From Candidatus Sumerlaea chitinivorans (GTDB lineage Bacteria; Sumerlaeota; Sumerlaeia; Sumerlaeales; Sumerlaeaceae): 64,000 nt of DNA. A program made the translations under genes and the position numbers. Positions 8,296 to 17,610 of the stretch are shown here, in pieces. Where the stretch lies: assembly GCA_003290465.1 (NCBI GenBank), contig CP030759.1, positions 1,116,001 to 1,180,000 of the forward strand, in the 5' to 3' direction. Numbering within the stretch: position 1 is the first letter of the stretch; the number at the start of each line of letters is the position of its first letter. Below the pieces are notes generated by a model, which saw only the letters and a program-made list of their open reading frames with translations, searched no databases and was not told where the DNA came from.

Positions 8296-8523
8296 ATGCC
8301 AAATGAGGACATTGAAATACGGATCACGAAAAGTGGCGAGATTTATGTGAAGATCGTTGGTGCGGAAGAGGCGCGCGTCCGCGATTATCGGTCGTTCCTT
8401 GAGGAGATGATTGGTCCAATCAAGTCTGAAACACAGCTTTCTACACCCCCGTGGGAAAAACCTCTTTTTCAGGCAGATTTGGATGAGCATACACGCGAGC
8501 AAGAGCAAAAACGAGGCACTTAA
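8296..8523 (+). CDS. Small hypothetical protein (75 aa)
   Basis: The product begins MPNEDIEIRITKSGEIYVKI, a two-strand beta hairpin followed by a helix (RVRDYRSFLEEMIG) and a polar tail (DLDEHTREQEQKRGT). The layout recalls small DUF2997-type proteins, but the similarity I can see is limited and I do not assign a function. It ends 3 bp before the signal-peptidase-like gene, so the two are translationally linked. It has no signal peptide or membrane segment and should be cytoplasmic. Confidence 0.7.
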   Translation: MPNEDIEIRITKSGEIYVKIVGAEEARVRDYRSFLEEMIGPIKSETQLSTPPWEKPLFQADLDEHTREQEQKRGT

Positions 8524-8526
8524 GCC

Positions 8527-9789
8527 ATGCGTGTGTGTCCAGTATGTAGTTTTCGCAATCCCGAGACAAACCAGCGGTGCGCAAAATGCCAAGCTCTACT
8601 CGTCGATGACGAAACTGTTTGGCAAGAAAGTCTTCGTCGTAGCCGACACGCGACGTTGTCTGCCTTAACATATCGAGTCGCGGGCCTTGTTCAACGAGGC
8701 TGGGCATCCCTTCCCTTCCGAAATTGGTGGGACATTCCACCGGCTGTACAGCATCGCTTCCCAGCTCTCGCTGGCTTTCTCTCGCTTATTCCCGGAGCTG
8801 GGCAGATATACAACCGGCAATACGCCAAAGCGATTCTCTTCGCCGTACTCTGGAGCACACTTGCGGCCACTGGGTGGGTCACCATCCGCGAATGGTACAG
8901 CAATTACCTTTTGTTCGGACTCTTGGGAGTGCACCTGCTGATCATTACGGACGCAGTGGCTACGGCTATCCGTGCAAACGGCCAATTCTGGAGCTTTCGC
9001 AACACAATCGCTCTGTGGTTTGCGATTCTCTTTTACGCGGGTGTGGTAATTACTGCGGCCCAGTATCTCTTACCAGCTATCTTTGTTGTTCTTAGCACGG
9101 TCGCGCTGTCCGTGCTCGGCGCATACACTGAGTTCTCAGGTAAGCGCTTGCTCGCCATGCCGGTCGTTATCTTAGCGATCGTTGCCGTTGTCGTGGGGGC
9201 CTACGTGATCTCGCGTCCACACAGCGCACGGATTTTTGCGTTTGTTCGGCTCACCAAACCCGTGGGCGGCAGCATTTTGCGAAAAGGTGATCTTCTCTTG
9301 GTGGACTACCGTGCGTACTGGTTCGCGAGGCCATCACTGGGTGAGATTGTGCATTTTGATCCCCCCCCATTTCGGCTGCAGCACAACAAGGATGAGTATC
9401 TCGTGAACATTATGGACTACTTTCAGCGCGTGGCGGGCATGCCGGGAGATCGCATTGAGAAGCGAAACGGGATTTTTTATCGCAATGGCAACCGCATGCC
9501 AGACGGCCTCATCCCGTGGGGAGGAGAGCGCATTCCGGACTGGACCTTCGATGTGCCAGAAAAGCATTATTTTGTCCCCGTGACGAAAATACCCGATGAC
9601 GTCCTAACCAGTCTCATGGGGAGCCTCACGGGAGGCTCAGCCCAAATGCCAGAGTTGTTTGCTCCCGGCTGGCTGTTTATCGGATGGAAAGAAGCAACGA
9701 TGGTACCCTCGGACCAGATCTATGGTCGAGTCCTTGCAATCGTCAATCCGCCAGAACGGCGCCGTTGGCTTTTTTCGTCAGGCGAATAA
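8527..9789 (+). CDS. Zinc-ribbon, multi-pass membrane protein with a degenerate signal peptidase I (S26) domain
   Basis: This 420-residue protein has three parts. An N-terminal zinc ribbon has Cys4, Cys7, Cys18 and Cys21 (CPVCSF, CAKCQ). A membrane block (about residues 76-230) starts with PALAGFLSLIPGAGQIYN, a motif of small TM2-like proteins. A C-terminal S26-type domain has GDLLLVDYRAYWF, GEIVHFDPP, RVAGMPGDRIE, NGIFYRNG and IYGRVLAIV. In active signal peptidases a Ser lies 8 residues before the GD and a Lys precedes RV-GLPGD. Here those positions appear to be Val246 and Gln300. Catalysis by the usual Ser/Lys dyad is therefore unlikely, and the protein may be a regulatory or binding homologue. 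It is coupled to the 75-residue protein before it. Confidence 0.8.
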   Translation: MRVCPVCSFRNPETNQRCAKCQALLVDDETVWQESLRRSRHATLSALTYRVAGLVQRGWASLPFRNWWDIPPAVQHRFPALAGFLSLIPGAGQIYNRQYAKAILFAVLWSTLAATGWVTIREWYSNYLLFGLLGVHLLIITDAVATAIRANGQFWSFRNTIALWFAILFYAGVVITAAQYLLPAIFVVLSTVALSVLGAYTEFSGKRLLAMPVVILAIVAVVVGAYVISRPHSARIFAFVRLTKPVGGSILRKGDLLLVDYRAYWFARPSLGEIVHFDPPPFRLQHNKDEYLVNIMDYFQRVAGMPGDRIEKRNGIFYRNGNRMPDGLIPWGGERIPDWTFDVPEKHYFVPVTKIPDDVLTSLMGSLTGGSAQMPELFAPGWLFIGWKEATMVPSDQIYGRVLAIVNPPERRRWLFSSGE

Positions 9790-9948
9790 CGCAAAGGGCT
9801 TTTTAGGGTGCAACTTTAGGGCCGCCTGAATCAAAGAAGGGAAACGCCTGCGGAGCTAAGGGAAGTCTTGCCTTCACGAACGCATTTCTCTTATGGAAGA
9901 AACGTATAGTAGGAGAGAGATAATCGTTGCTATTGTCCGGAAGTCGAA

Positions 9949-10062
9949 ATGTTCGAAGACATTCGTAGGCGTCAACTCACCCAACGCCCAGATAGAGGGG
10001 GTCGAGGAAGTGTCTTTGACGTTTGCCGATTGCACGAATTGAAAGCGATCCCGGGCAAGTAA
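9949..10062 (+). CDS. Possible 37-residue ORF upstream of hsp20
   Basis: A short frame beginning MFEDIRRRQLTQRPDRG has GGAAG six bases before its ATG and ends 17 bp before the hsp20 start. It is Arg-rich and has no recognisable family. The spacing would suit a leader peptide or the first gene of the hsp20-lon unit, but a frame this short can arise by chance. Confidence 0.22.
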   Translation: MFEDIRRRQLTQRPDRGGRGSVFDVCRLHELKAIPGK

Positions 10063-10079
10063 AGTGAGGTTTCGAAATT

Positions 10080-10526
10080 ATGCGTTGGTTCCTTCATCAT
10101 CAGCAGCATGCCGCACACGGCAACCCAATCGACGACGAGTTTTCTCGGTTGTTTCATTTGTTTTTCGGCTCGCATCAGCCCAAGTTTTGTCCAACCGAAC
10201 GAGCCTGGACCCCACTGACCGATATCTATGAGACCCAAGACGCCATCCATGTCCGCATGGAACTGGCGGGAGTCAAGCGAGAGGACATTGAAATCACAGC
10301 TCACGGCCACTACGTGACCATCCGGGGTCAACGTCACGAAGTTCCACAGTGTGACAAGGAGAAGTACCACCTGCTCGAAATCCAATACGGGAAATTCGAA
10401 CGCGTGATTAAGCTCCCCTTCAATCTCAGCACGACCTCAATTACGGCTGAATTGCAGAATGGGTTTCTTTTGATCACCATCCCCAAGCCTTCTGAGCCGC
10501 AAGAAATCCGAATTGAGATCCAGTAA
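10080..10526 (+). CDS. Small heat-shock protein, Hsp20/alpha-crystallin family
   Basis: This is an ATP-independent holdase chaperone of the cytoplasm. The 148-residue product has the alpha-crystallin domain from about residue 42: PLTDIYETQDAIHVRMELAG, VKREDIEITAHGHYVTIRGQR, the conserved block FERVIKLPFNLSTTSITAEL and NGFLLITIPK. The N-terminal about 40 residues are His/Phe-rich. It lies 29 bp upstream of lon on the same strand, so a joint proteostasis operon is likely. An AGTGAGG is about 10 bases before the ATG. I do not see a CIRCE element upstream. Confidence 0.92.
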   Translation: MRWFLHHQQHAAHGNPIDDEFSRLFHLFFGSHQPKFCPTERAWTPLTDIYETQDAIHVRMELAGVKREDIEITAHGHYVTIRGQRHEVPQCDKEKYHLLEIQYGKFERVIKLPFNLSTTSITAELQNGFLLITIPKPSEPQEIRIEIQ

Positions 10527-10555
10527 CTTTATCCAAGCGAGAACCAGGACACGCC

Positions 10556-12958
10556 ATGAGCGAAACGATCATACCCGACCAAACAGCAACTCTGGACGTT
10601 GATGGGCCAGCAATTCCAGCAGTTTTGCCTATCTTGCCGGTGGAACAGTTTGTCTTATTCCCGTCGATGGTGGCTCCGATCATCGTCGGCGACGAGAAAA
10701 GCAAGCAACTAATTGACGACGCGCTGAGAGGGAACCGTCTCGTTGGGGTTTTGACGAAGAAGCCAGAGGCCCCCAACATCGCCACCTTCGAAAACCTCTA
10801 TTCCGTGGGCACAGTCGCAAAGCTTCTACGTATGCTAAAAATGCCAGACGGAACAGTCCGGTTGCTTGTTCACGGTGTGACACGCTTTCGCGTCGTTGAT
10901 GCGATTGCGACGGTACCCTACCTCCGGGCTCGCATTGAAGTCCTTAATGAGGTCAACGATCAAGAGAATCCAGAGACGATCGCGATGGTGCGAAACATCC
11001 ACCGCCTTCTTGCGCGTGGGGTTGAGCTGACGTCGCTGCCCGAGGACCTTGCACTCACTGCAGCTAACATCACAAATCCGGGGCGGCTTGCCGATTTGGT
11101 TGCCTCAAATCTTTCCCTCAAGATTCCCGAACAAATCGAGATTCTTGAACTTGTCGACGTTAAAGAGCGACTAAAGCGCGTCCTCTTCCTCCTAACGCGC
11201 GAAATTGAGTATCTTGAATTGGGCAGCAAGATCCAGTCGCAAGTTCGGACGGAGCTTGATCGCACTCAGCGCGAATACTTCCTGCGTGAGCAACTCAAAG
11301 CTATTCGCAAAGAGCTGGGTGAGGAGGAAGGGACCTCGCGCGAGCTTGAGGAACTGGCTGAACGAATCAAGGCCAAGCAAATGCCCGACTATGCGCGGGC
11401 AGTTGCGGAGAAGGAACTCAACCGCCTAAGGATGATGCAGCCAGCAAGCGCAGAGTACACGGTCTCGCGTACGTATCTGGAGTGGATTCTCGACCTACCG
11501 TGGTGCGAAAGCACGAAAGATAATCTTAACGTTGCGCGTGCAAAACGCATTCTCGATGCTGATCACTACGACCTCGAAAAGGTCAAAGAGCGCATCCTCG
11601 AATACCTGAGTGTGCTCAAACTGAAAAAGAACATGAAAGGCCCTATCCTGTGCTTTGTGGGGCCGCCGGGGGTTGGTAAGACCTCGCTTGGCCGATCGAT
11701 TGCGCGAGCGATGGGCCGGAAATTCTACCGCATTGCCTTGGGTGGGATGCGGGACGAGGCAGAAATTCGCGGGCACCGACGCACCTACATTGGCGCCATG
11801 CCCGGGCGCATCCTGAAGGGCCTCAAACAGGTGGGGTCGAATAATCCAGTGCTCATGCTCGACGAAATCGACAAAATTGGGTCGGACTATCGAGGAGACC
11901 CTGCGGCTGCGCTCTTAGAGGTTCTCGATCCGGAGCAAAACAATACGTTCACCGATAACTATCTCGACATGCCGTTTGATCTCTCCAACGTCATGTTCAT
12001 CACGACGGCAAACCATATGGACCCCGTGCCCGCTCCGCTTCGTGATCGCATGGAAGTGATCGAGCTCCCCGGCTATACGCTGAAGGAGAAAGTGCAGATC
12101 GCCAAGCGCTATCTTATCCCTAAGCAACTGGAGGAGAATGGAATCTCAGCAAAGCATCTCACATTTGCCGAGTCGGCCATCGTCGCAATCATCGAAAATT
12201 ACACCCGTGAGGCGGGACTGCGGAATCTCGAGCGTGAAATCTCAAATATCTGCCGGAAAGTGGCGCGGCAAGTCGCAGAGAAGAAAGCAACCCGCGTGAC
12301 CGTGTCCAGCCGCAACCTAAAGCAGTATCTTGGTCCCCCAAAGTATTTCAGCGAGGTTGCCACACGAATGGGTGTTCCCGGTGTGGCAATTGGTCTGGCG
12401 TGGACACCTGTGGGAGGCGAAATCCTATTTATTGAAGCTGCGATGACGCCGGGATCAGGGCGACTCACCCTAACAGGGCAGTTGGGCGAAGTGATGAAGG
12501 AAAGCGCGCAAGCGGCCTTGACTTACCTGCGCTCAAACGCCGAGCAATGGCACATCGACGACCAACTCTTTGCCCAGCGCGACATCCATGTCCACGTACC
12601 CGCTGGGGCCATACCGAAGGATGGACCGTCCGCCGGAATAACGATTTGCACAGCGCTGGCCTCGCTGCTCACTGGACGTCTGGTGAAGGACTATCTTGCC
12701 ATGACAGGCGAGATCACATTGAAGGGCAACGTGCTTCCAGTGGGAGGAATCAAAGAGAAGGTTCTTGCTGCAGCACGAGCAAAAATCCACGAGGTCATTT
12801 TGCCCGAACGTAATATGCAGGATCTGGACGAGCTCCCGGAAGACGTCCGCAAGCGAATCACGTTCCATCCAGTCAAAACGATGGACCAAGTGCTCAGTTT
12901 GGCGCTCGAGCTTAATCAGTCTACCGAAGCAGCGCCGCAGACACCAGCGGAGCAGTGA
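10556..12958 (+). CDS. lon: ATP-dependent protease Lon
   Basis: Lon is a cytoplasmic AAA+ serine protease that degrades misfolded and regulatory proteins. All three domains are present in its 800 residues. The LON substrate-binding domain begins around residue 20 ([19 protein letters not shown]). The AAA+ module has Walker [10 protein letters not shown] near residues 369-377 and Walker [10 protein letters not shown]. The protease domain has the catalytic Ser in KDGPSAGI (about residue 692) and the Lys in the [13 protein letters not shown] segment (about 735). AGGA lies six bases before the ATG. It is preceded by hsp20. A 6-bp hairpin (AATGGG/CCCATT, 12985-13002) follows the stop, without a T-run. 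Confidence 0.97.
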   Translation: MSETIIPDQTATLDVDGPAIPAVLPILPVEQFVLFPSMVAPIIVGDEKSKQLIDDALRGNRLVGVLTKKPEAPNIATFENLYSVGTVAKLLRMLKMPDGTVRLLVHGVTRFRVVDAIATVPYLRARIEVLNEVNDQENPETIAMVRNIHRLLARGVELTSLPEDLALTAANITNPGRLADLVASNLSLKIPEQIEILELVDVKERLKRVLFLLTREIEYLELGSKIQSQVRTELDRTQREYFLREQLKAIRKELGEEEGTSRELEELAERIKAKQMPDYARAVAEKELNRLRMMQPASAEYTVSRTYLEWILDLPWCESTKDNLNVARAKRILDADHYDLEKVKERILEYLSVLKLKKNMKGPILCFVGPPGVGKTSLGRSIARAMGRKFYRIALGGMRDEAEIRGHRRTYIGAMPGRILKGLKQVGSNNPVLMLDEIDKIGSDYRGDPAAALLEVLDPEQNNTFTDNYLDMPFDLSNVMFITTANHMDPVPAPLRDRMEVIELPGYTLKEKVQIAKRYLIPKQLEENGISAKHLTFAESAIVAIIENYTREAGLRNLEREISNICRKVARQVAEKKATRVTVSSRNLKQYLGPPKYFSEVATRMGVPGVAIGLAWTPVGGEILFIEAAMTPGSGRLTLTGQLGEVMKESAQAALTYLRSNAEQWHIDDQLFAQRDIHVHVPAGAIPKDGPSAGITICTALASLLTGRLVKDYLAMTGEITLKGNVLPVGGIKEKVLAAARAKIHEVILPERNMQDLDELPEDVRKRITFHPVKTMDQVLSLALELNQSTEAAPQTPAEQ

Positions 12959-13191
12959 GCAGAGGTCGGATGGACAATGGAGCAAATGGGCCGAGCCCCA
13001 TTCACAAGAGCGACGGATGAAGAGATGCCTTAGCTTTTTCGTGTGTCAGTCGGCAGTGAACAAGGTCTCTTCGTCGGCGTTCACTTGGGCTCGAATGGAG
13101 CCGACAAACGAATGGTAAATATCAAGCGGTTGACAGCCGAGTGGGTAGGACGTCTGCCCTACCGGATGTGAGGGCAGGAATTAAAAATTGC

Positions 13192-13264
13192 GCGCCCGTA
13201 GCTCAGTGGATAGAGCTGCTGACTTCGGATCAGCGGGTCGGGAGTTCGAATCTCTCCGGGCGCG
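13192..13264 (+). tRNA. tRNA-Arg (anticodon TCG)
   Basis: A complete cloverleaf can be drawn over 73 nt. The acceptor stem is GCGCCCG (13192-13198) with CGGGCGC (13257-13263). The D stem is GCTC/GAGC. The anticodon stem GCTGA/TCAGC has the 7-base loop CTTCGGA, giving anticodon TCG (reads CGA). A 5-base variable loop and a TTCGAAT T-loop on a GGGAG/CTCTC stem complete it. The discriminator base is G. No CCA is encoded; a T-rich run follows. Confidence 0.95.
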
Positions 13265-13284
13265 CTTCTTCTTTTTCTAGTCTT

Positions 13285-13494
13285 TCACCACTCCGCCAAG
13301 CTGTCGTCTGGCGTAATAATAATTTCCCTACTCGCGAACTCCCCGTTTACCGGGTCATGCACACGTTTCTCGCGCCACTCGAACAGCTCCCCAATTGTTG
13401 TGGAAGCCTGCACAGTACGCGTCACAGTGAACTGCCGGGAAGAACCATCAGCGTGTCGCTCAAGAACCGTGATCCGAACAATATACTGAGTCAT
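13285..13494 (-). CDS. Small hypothetical protein downstream of dnaB (69 aa)
   Basis: The frame is open further upstream, but ATG 13492-13494 is the better start because GAGGAG lies just before it. The product begins MTQYIVRITVLERHADGSSR, followed by a beta-rich stretch with EFASREIIITPDDS near the end. It has no membrane segment and no family that I recognise. It lies 57 bp after the dnaB stop on the same strand, so it is probably the last gene of the dnaB transcript, and it converges with the tRNA. Confidence 0.6.
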   Translation of the reverse strand: MTQYIVRITVLERHADGSSRQFTVTRTVQASTTIGELFEWREKRVHDPVNGEFASREIIITPDDSLAEW

Positions 13495-13551
13495 AGCTCT
13501 CCTCTTAGCCCTCCGCGTTTGTGACTTGGATGTTCCGAGTCTCGGCAAGGG

Positions 13552-14970
13552 TCAATACCCAACATCGTCGGGTGGCAAATCGCGAGACAACGATTGGAAT
13601 GTTGCGATATCTTTGAAGAACACTAACCTGATGTCGCCAGTGGGGCCATTGCGGTGTTTCCCAATAATGAGGGTCGCTTCCTGGCCCATGTTTTCGGCTC
13701 CATCTTCCTCCTCACGCTCGGTCTTACCCATCTCGCGGTGGATAAACATTACGATATCCGCGTCCTGTTCAATGGCTCCGCTCTCACGGAGATCGCTCAA
13801 CATGGGACGAGCCTGCTTTTTGCCGCGCCGTTGCTCGATTTGGCGACTTAGCTGGCTCAAAGCAATGATCGGAAGGTCAAGCTCGCGCGCTAATGCCTTT
13901 AGGGAACGGGTGATTTCCGCCACCTCTTGCTGCCGGTTCTCAATTCTTCCACCGCTGTGCATCAATTGGAGGTAGTCGACCACAAGCAGCGAAAGATTAG
14001 GCTCCCGGCTCTTCAGCCGTCTGGCTTTTGAGCGCAATTCTGCAATGGAGATGTTTGGCGTGTCGTCAATGTGGATGGGGGCGGTCGCAAGAATTTTCGC
14101 TGCATTGTGAATCTTCTCTTTCTCGCGTTTGGACAAGCGACCGTTTCGCATGCGAAACATCGAGACCTCTGCGAGCGTCGCCAGCAACCGTTGGGTCACT
14201 TGCTGATAGCTCATCTCAAGTGAGAAGACCCCCACGGGGCGTTGAAGCTCTGACTCAATTCTCTTTCCACGCAATCCAGTTCCAACGCGGACCACAATGT
14301 TCAGAGCAAAAGCCGTTTTTCCCATTGCTGGACGGGCCGCCAAAATAATGAGATCACTGCGTTGGAGCCCGCCGGTCATGGCATCGAGGTCGGGGTAGCC
14401 GGTTTCCACCCCAGTGATCTCGTGGGACTGACGCGAGCGCGCCTCGATTTCGTCTACGACCTCACTGATCAGCGAGCCCACATCCACAAAATCCCGGACT
14501 CGGCGCTCTTGGCTAATCGCATAGAGATTGTTTTCCGCGAGTTCGATGACCGCTTGGACGTCCTCGTCCTTCTGAAGCACGTGTTCCTGAATTTGCTCCG
14601 CAACACGGACCAGCTCGCGTAGCTGATACTTTTCATGGACGATTCGGGCGTAGTACTCGACGTTTGCGGGGCTAAAAACCTGCATAGGCAATGCGGCAAG
14701 GTAGGCAGGCCCACCAACCGTGGCGAGAAGCTTACGGTCCTTAAGCTCATCCACGACCGTCGTGAGATCCACAGCCATGTGTTTCGCGTGAAGATCCAGA
14801 ATGACTTGGTAGATCTGCGCATGCCGCGAATCATAGAAGTGTTTGGGTTGAAGGAACTGGGCCGCGACATCAATGGCTGTCTCATCAAGCAACAAAGCAC
14901 CTAACACGGCCTGCTCTGCTTCAAGGCTTGCGGGAACGGTTGTGCTGAGCGTTTTTTCAGTTGCACTCAT
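13552..14970 (-). CDS. dnaB: Replicative DNA helicase DnaB
   Basis: DnaB is the hexameric 5'-3' helicase at the replication fork. The 472 residues show the N-terminal domain (ASLEAEQAVLGALLLDETAI, the primase/loader-interacting part), a linker, and the RecA-like domain. That domain has the Walker A loop ARPAMGKT (about residues 212-219), VGVFSLEMSYQQVTQRLLA and LSLLVVDYLQLM (Walker B). The SQLSRQIEQR and RESGAIEQDADIV motifs follow, with MGQEATLIIGKHRNGPTGD near the end. No intein is present. Three near-consensus DnaA boxes lie 146-186 bp upstream of the start. Confidence 0.96.
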   Translation of the reverse strand: MSATEKTLSTTVPASLEAEQAVLGALLLDETAIDVAAQFLQPKHFYDSRHAQIYQVILDLHAKHMAVDLTTVVDELKDRKLLATVGGPAYLAALPMQVFSPANVEYYARIVHEKYQLRELVRVAEQIQEHVLQKDEDVQAVIELAENNLYAISQERRVRDFVDVGSLISEVVDEIEARSRQSHEITGVETGYPDLDAMTGGLQRSDLIILAARPAMGKTAFALNIVVRVGTGLRGKRIESELQRPVGVFSLEMSYQQVTQRLLATLAEVSMFRMRNGRLSKREKEKIHNAAKILATAPIHIDDTPNISIAELRSKARRLKSREPNLSLLVVDYLQLMHSGGRIENRQQEVAEITRSLKALARELDLPIIALSQLSRQIEQRRGKKQARPMLSDLRESGAIEQDADIVMFIHREMGKTEREEEDGAENMGQEATLIIGKHRNGPTGDIRLVFFKDIATFQSLSRDLPPDDVGY

Positions 14971-15115
14971 GGAGTCGTGTTGCCTGCCACTTCCAACGAC
15001 GATTTGGCGATCTACTTACGGACAAATCTTACTGAGTGCCAGTCTGATTCGGGTTCGCAACTTCAAATAGAGAGGCCGTATCAAATTACCGGGGCCACAT
15101 TCGAGAAAGTGAATT

Positions 15116-15156
15116 TTACCCACAGCTATTCACAGGTTTCCCCCAACTTTTCCACA
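15116..15156 (+). promoter_or_regulatory. Cluster of three DnaA-box-like sites upstream of dnaB
   Basis: Three nonamers each differ by one base from TTATNCACA: TTACCCACA (15116-15124), CTATTCACA (15126-15134) and TTTTCCACA (15148-15156). All have the same orientation within 41 bp, 146-186 bp before the dnaB start. They could regulate dnaB by DnaA or mark an origin-like locus. There is no dnaA or dnaN nearby and no evident AT-rich unwinding element. Confidence 0.4.
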
Positions 15157-15178
15157 GCAGCCACAACTTGCGCGAGAC

Positions 15179-16120
15179 TTACGCGAGGGAGTTCACCGGT
15201 GCCGCACTTACTTGACGACCCTGTAGCCTTTCTTTCAGCCGCTGCCGCCATTCGTCCACCGTAAAAGAAAAAGTAGTCGCCCGCGAAACGCGTTCACCCC
15301 ACAACACTAAGATGATCCCTGCATTGAGCACAATAAACGCAAGAACGGCGGATATTGAGCTGACACCCATCAGCACCACGGTCGACAGCATTAGCACCAA
15401 TCCAACTGGACCAATCCAGACCCCCTCGCGTACCTGCTCTCGTAAGGAGAGCAGGGGTTTCTCGGCATCCCACGGGGCAACGCTTTCAAACAGGTGGGGC
15501 TGAGTGCGGTACGCAATAAGAATTGCAGCAACACAAGCGCACAGAACACCGGTGACCAGCCACTGGCCAAAGGAAACCACGGCGAGTCCTATGAGCATGG
15601 TTACGACGATCCAGATTCGGTGAGTGCGTATCGCAAGGCTCAATGCACTTGCAATCGCGAGTGGGTCCGCACCGTTAGATAGTAACTCACGAAAAACTCC
15701 AGTCCGATGAAATTTTTCGATGAGCACATGCTCAGCAGCAAGAACGACCCCCCATGTGACAGCAACGGCAATAATCCAAAACGTCGTCCACAGCGCAAGG
15801 TCGGCGCTCGAAGGACTCAAAGCTAAGCGAGCAATTAACAGCACAAAACAAACTCCCGTCAAAAAACCGAGTGAAAAAATCTGAACGGGAACAAGGGCTT
15901 GTGACACCGTTGCGTAGACAGGTGCGATTCGCGCTGGTTCGGAAAGACGAATGAGAATTAGCTCGCGATTGCTACCAACGTAAGTCGTACAACCGTCAGT
16001 GGCCACCGCGGTTGCTGACCGGATCTCGTTCGAAAAATGACGCCATACCAGATAAGCAACCAGAGCGATGAACACGCACATTGCACCCGTCGCTTCGATC
16101 ACCTTGCACCTCGCTATCAA
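15179..16120 (-). CDS. Uncharacterised polytopic membrane protein
   Basis: The 313-residue product has about seven hydrophobic segments (roughly residues 9-27, 78-100, 108-130, 168-186, 187-204, 233-255 and 258-276). A loop of about 45 residues between the first two, probably periplasmic, contains TDGCTTYVGSNRELILIRLS. The C-terminus is polar and positively charged (WRQRLKERLQG), so probably cytoplasmic. I recognise no catalytic motif or family. It lies about 60 bp upstream of the DnaA-box cluster and 134 bp after the mqnE stop, with all three genes on the minus strand. Confidence 0.65.
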   Translation of the reverse strand: MIARCKVIEATGAMCVFIALVAYLVWRHFSNEIRSATAVATDGCTTYVGSNRELILIRLSEPARIAPVYATVSQALVPVQIFSLGFLTGVCFVLLIARLALSPSSADLALWTTFWIIAVAVTWGVVLAAEHVLIEKFHRTGVFRELLSNGADPLAIASALSLAIRTHRIWIVVTMLIGLAVVSFGQWLVTGVLCACVAAILIAYRTQPHLFESVAPWDAEKPLLSLREQVREGVWIGPVGLVLMLSTVVLMGVSSISAVLAFIVLNAGIILVLWGERVSRATTFSFTVDEWRQRLKERLQGRQVSAAPVNSLA

Positions 16121-16254
16121 AAATGCTTCGTTGCAACCTAATTACTTTCGACAAAATAGACTTCAGATTGTTCCCCCGCACGGGGCATCGGGCCATTGGA
16201 GTGCAGTCGTGCAGAACACTGAAATTAAAAGCCTTCCGTGCCGACTGCAGTTGC

Positions 16255-17409
16255 CTATTCCCACTCGCGAAGGATTTTGTACAGTGAATCACGCTCGGCT
16301 GGCTTTCGGCCGGCCTCGCGAATCAGAGCCACCAGTTCGTCGACGCTAAGGGCAAGTGGTGTCTGTGCCCCGGCTTCGTGAACAATAGTCTCATTGATCA
16401 CGGTCCCATCTAAATCGTCGGCACCGAAAGCGAGCGCCACTTGAGCTAATTTGGGAGTAAGCATTACCCAGTATGCCTTGATGTGGTCAAAGTTGTCGAG
16501 CATGAGGCGAGAGACCGCAATGGTACGCAAATCTGTGCATCCTGATGGCATCATAAGATGCGCTAATTCCGTGTTTTCGGGGTGAAACGCAAGTGGGACA
16601 AAGGCTTGAAAACCGCCTGTCTCATCCTGTAGCTCCCGCAGCTTTACCATATGCTCGAGGCGTTCTTCTATCGTCTCCACATGACCATACAACATTGTGG
16701 CAGTTGTTCGAAGTCCGCAGCGATGTGCCAAGCGCTGGAGCTCAAGCCATCGCGCTGGCCCAATCTTGAGCGGATAGAGCTCTTTTCGAACCCTGTCACT
16801 CAGCACTTCTGCACCGCCCCCGGGACACGAGTCCAATCCTGCTTCCCGTAGAGCCATGAGCGTTTCTTCAGGGGTCAACCTTGAAACTTTGATAATCTGT
16901 TCCAGTTCTACCATTGTGAAGGCCTTGATGTGCACGTTCGGGAGCTCGCTTTTCACCCAGCGTAGGAGGTCCAGATAATAAGTAAACGGAAGGCGCGGGT
17001 TGATCCCTCCCACCATGTGAACTTCCGTGATATTATATGCTCGAGCTGCACGAATCCTTTCCACGATATCCTCTTGCTCGAGCACGTACCCCCCTGGCTC
17101 ACCAGGCAAACGATCGAAGGCACAAAAAAGGCACTTTTTGTTACAAATGTTTGTGTAGTCAATCCGCAGATTCCGGTTGAAAAAAGCGTACTCCCCCACC
17201 TTGCGCCGCCGAACAATGTCTGCCAGCAAAGCCAGCAGCCCAAGTTGGGGAGTATGGTAAAGGCGCAACCCATCCGAAATCGTTAGGCGCACCCCTGCTT
17301 GCACTTTTTCGTAAAGGTCCGCTAAGCCCTCGCGATAGATAAGGTCCTCCATGAAGGAGGGTAGTTTACCCGGCGCGTCATTCGAGGTATCCACAATCGT
17401 TGGTGTCAC
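16255..17409 (-). CDS. mqnE: Aminodeoxyfutalosine synthase MqnE (radical SAM)
   Basis: MqnE joins SAM to 3-((1-carboxyvinyl)oxy)benzoate to give 6-amino-6-deoxyfutalosine, in the futalosine route to menaquinone. The radical-SAM cluster motif CxxxCxxC is at Cys89, Cys93 and Cys96 (CNKKCLFC) within FFNRNLRIDYTNICNKKC. Further family landmarks are EVHMVGGINPRLPFTYY, LDSCPGGGAEVLSDRVR, TATMLYGHVET and LAFGADDLDGTVINE. Length (384) is as expected. MqnC is a related enzyme, but the GGINPRLPFTYY and DLDGTV segments favour MqnE. The other mqn genes are not in the window. It is divergent from an SsnA-type aminohydrolase. Confidence 0.92.
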   Translation of the reverse strand: MTPTIVDTSNDAPGKLPSFMEDLIYREGLADLYEKVQAGVRLTISDGLRLYHTPQLGLLALLADIVRRRKVGEYAFFNRNLRIDYTNICNKKCLFCAFDRLPGEPGGYVLEQEDIVERIRAARAYNITEVHMVGGINPRLPFTYYLDLLRWVKSELPNVHIKAFTMVELEQIIKVSRLTPEETLMALREAGLDSCPGGGAEVLSDRVRKELYPLKIGPARWLELQRLAHRCGLRTTATMLYGHVETIEERLEHMVKLRELQDETGGFQAFVPLAFHPENTELAHLMMPSGCTDLRTIAVSRLMLDNFDHIKAYWVMLTPKLAQVALAFGADDLDGTVINETIVHEAGAQTPLALSVDELVALIREAGRKPAERDSLYKILREWE

Positions 17410-17610
17410 GTCGGAATCCGCCTTGCATCAAAGCTTTAGTTAAATGTACCTATAAAGGCCTACATTGAACTATTCGGGTACTGCTGAGCCTGAACATTGG
17501 CATGGGTACAGTTGAGGATCAGATAGAGCGCCCAGTGGGGCACTTGACCCACCCAATTACAGCAGCGCATTGAATGCGTCCCTGTGAGAAGGAAAGAGGA
17601 TTTGGGGAAG

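Noticed and set aside
13145-13177. Hairpins and a TTGACA just upstream of tRNA-Arg, considered as a second tRNA or a promoter
   Set aside because: CTGCCCT/AGGGCAG gives a 7-bp stem but no cloverleaf can be drawn, and no -10 element stands 16-18 bp after TTGACA (13131-13136).
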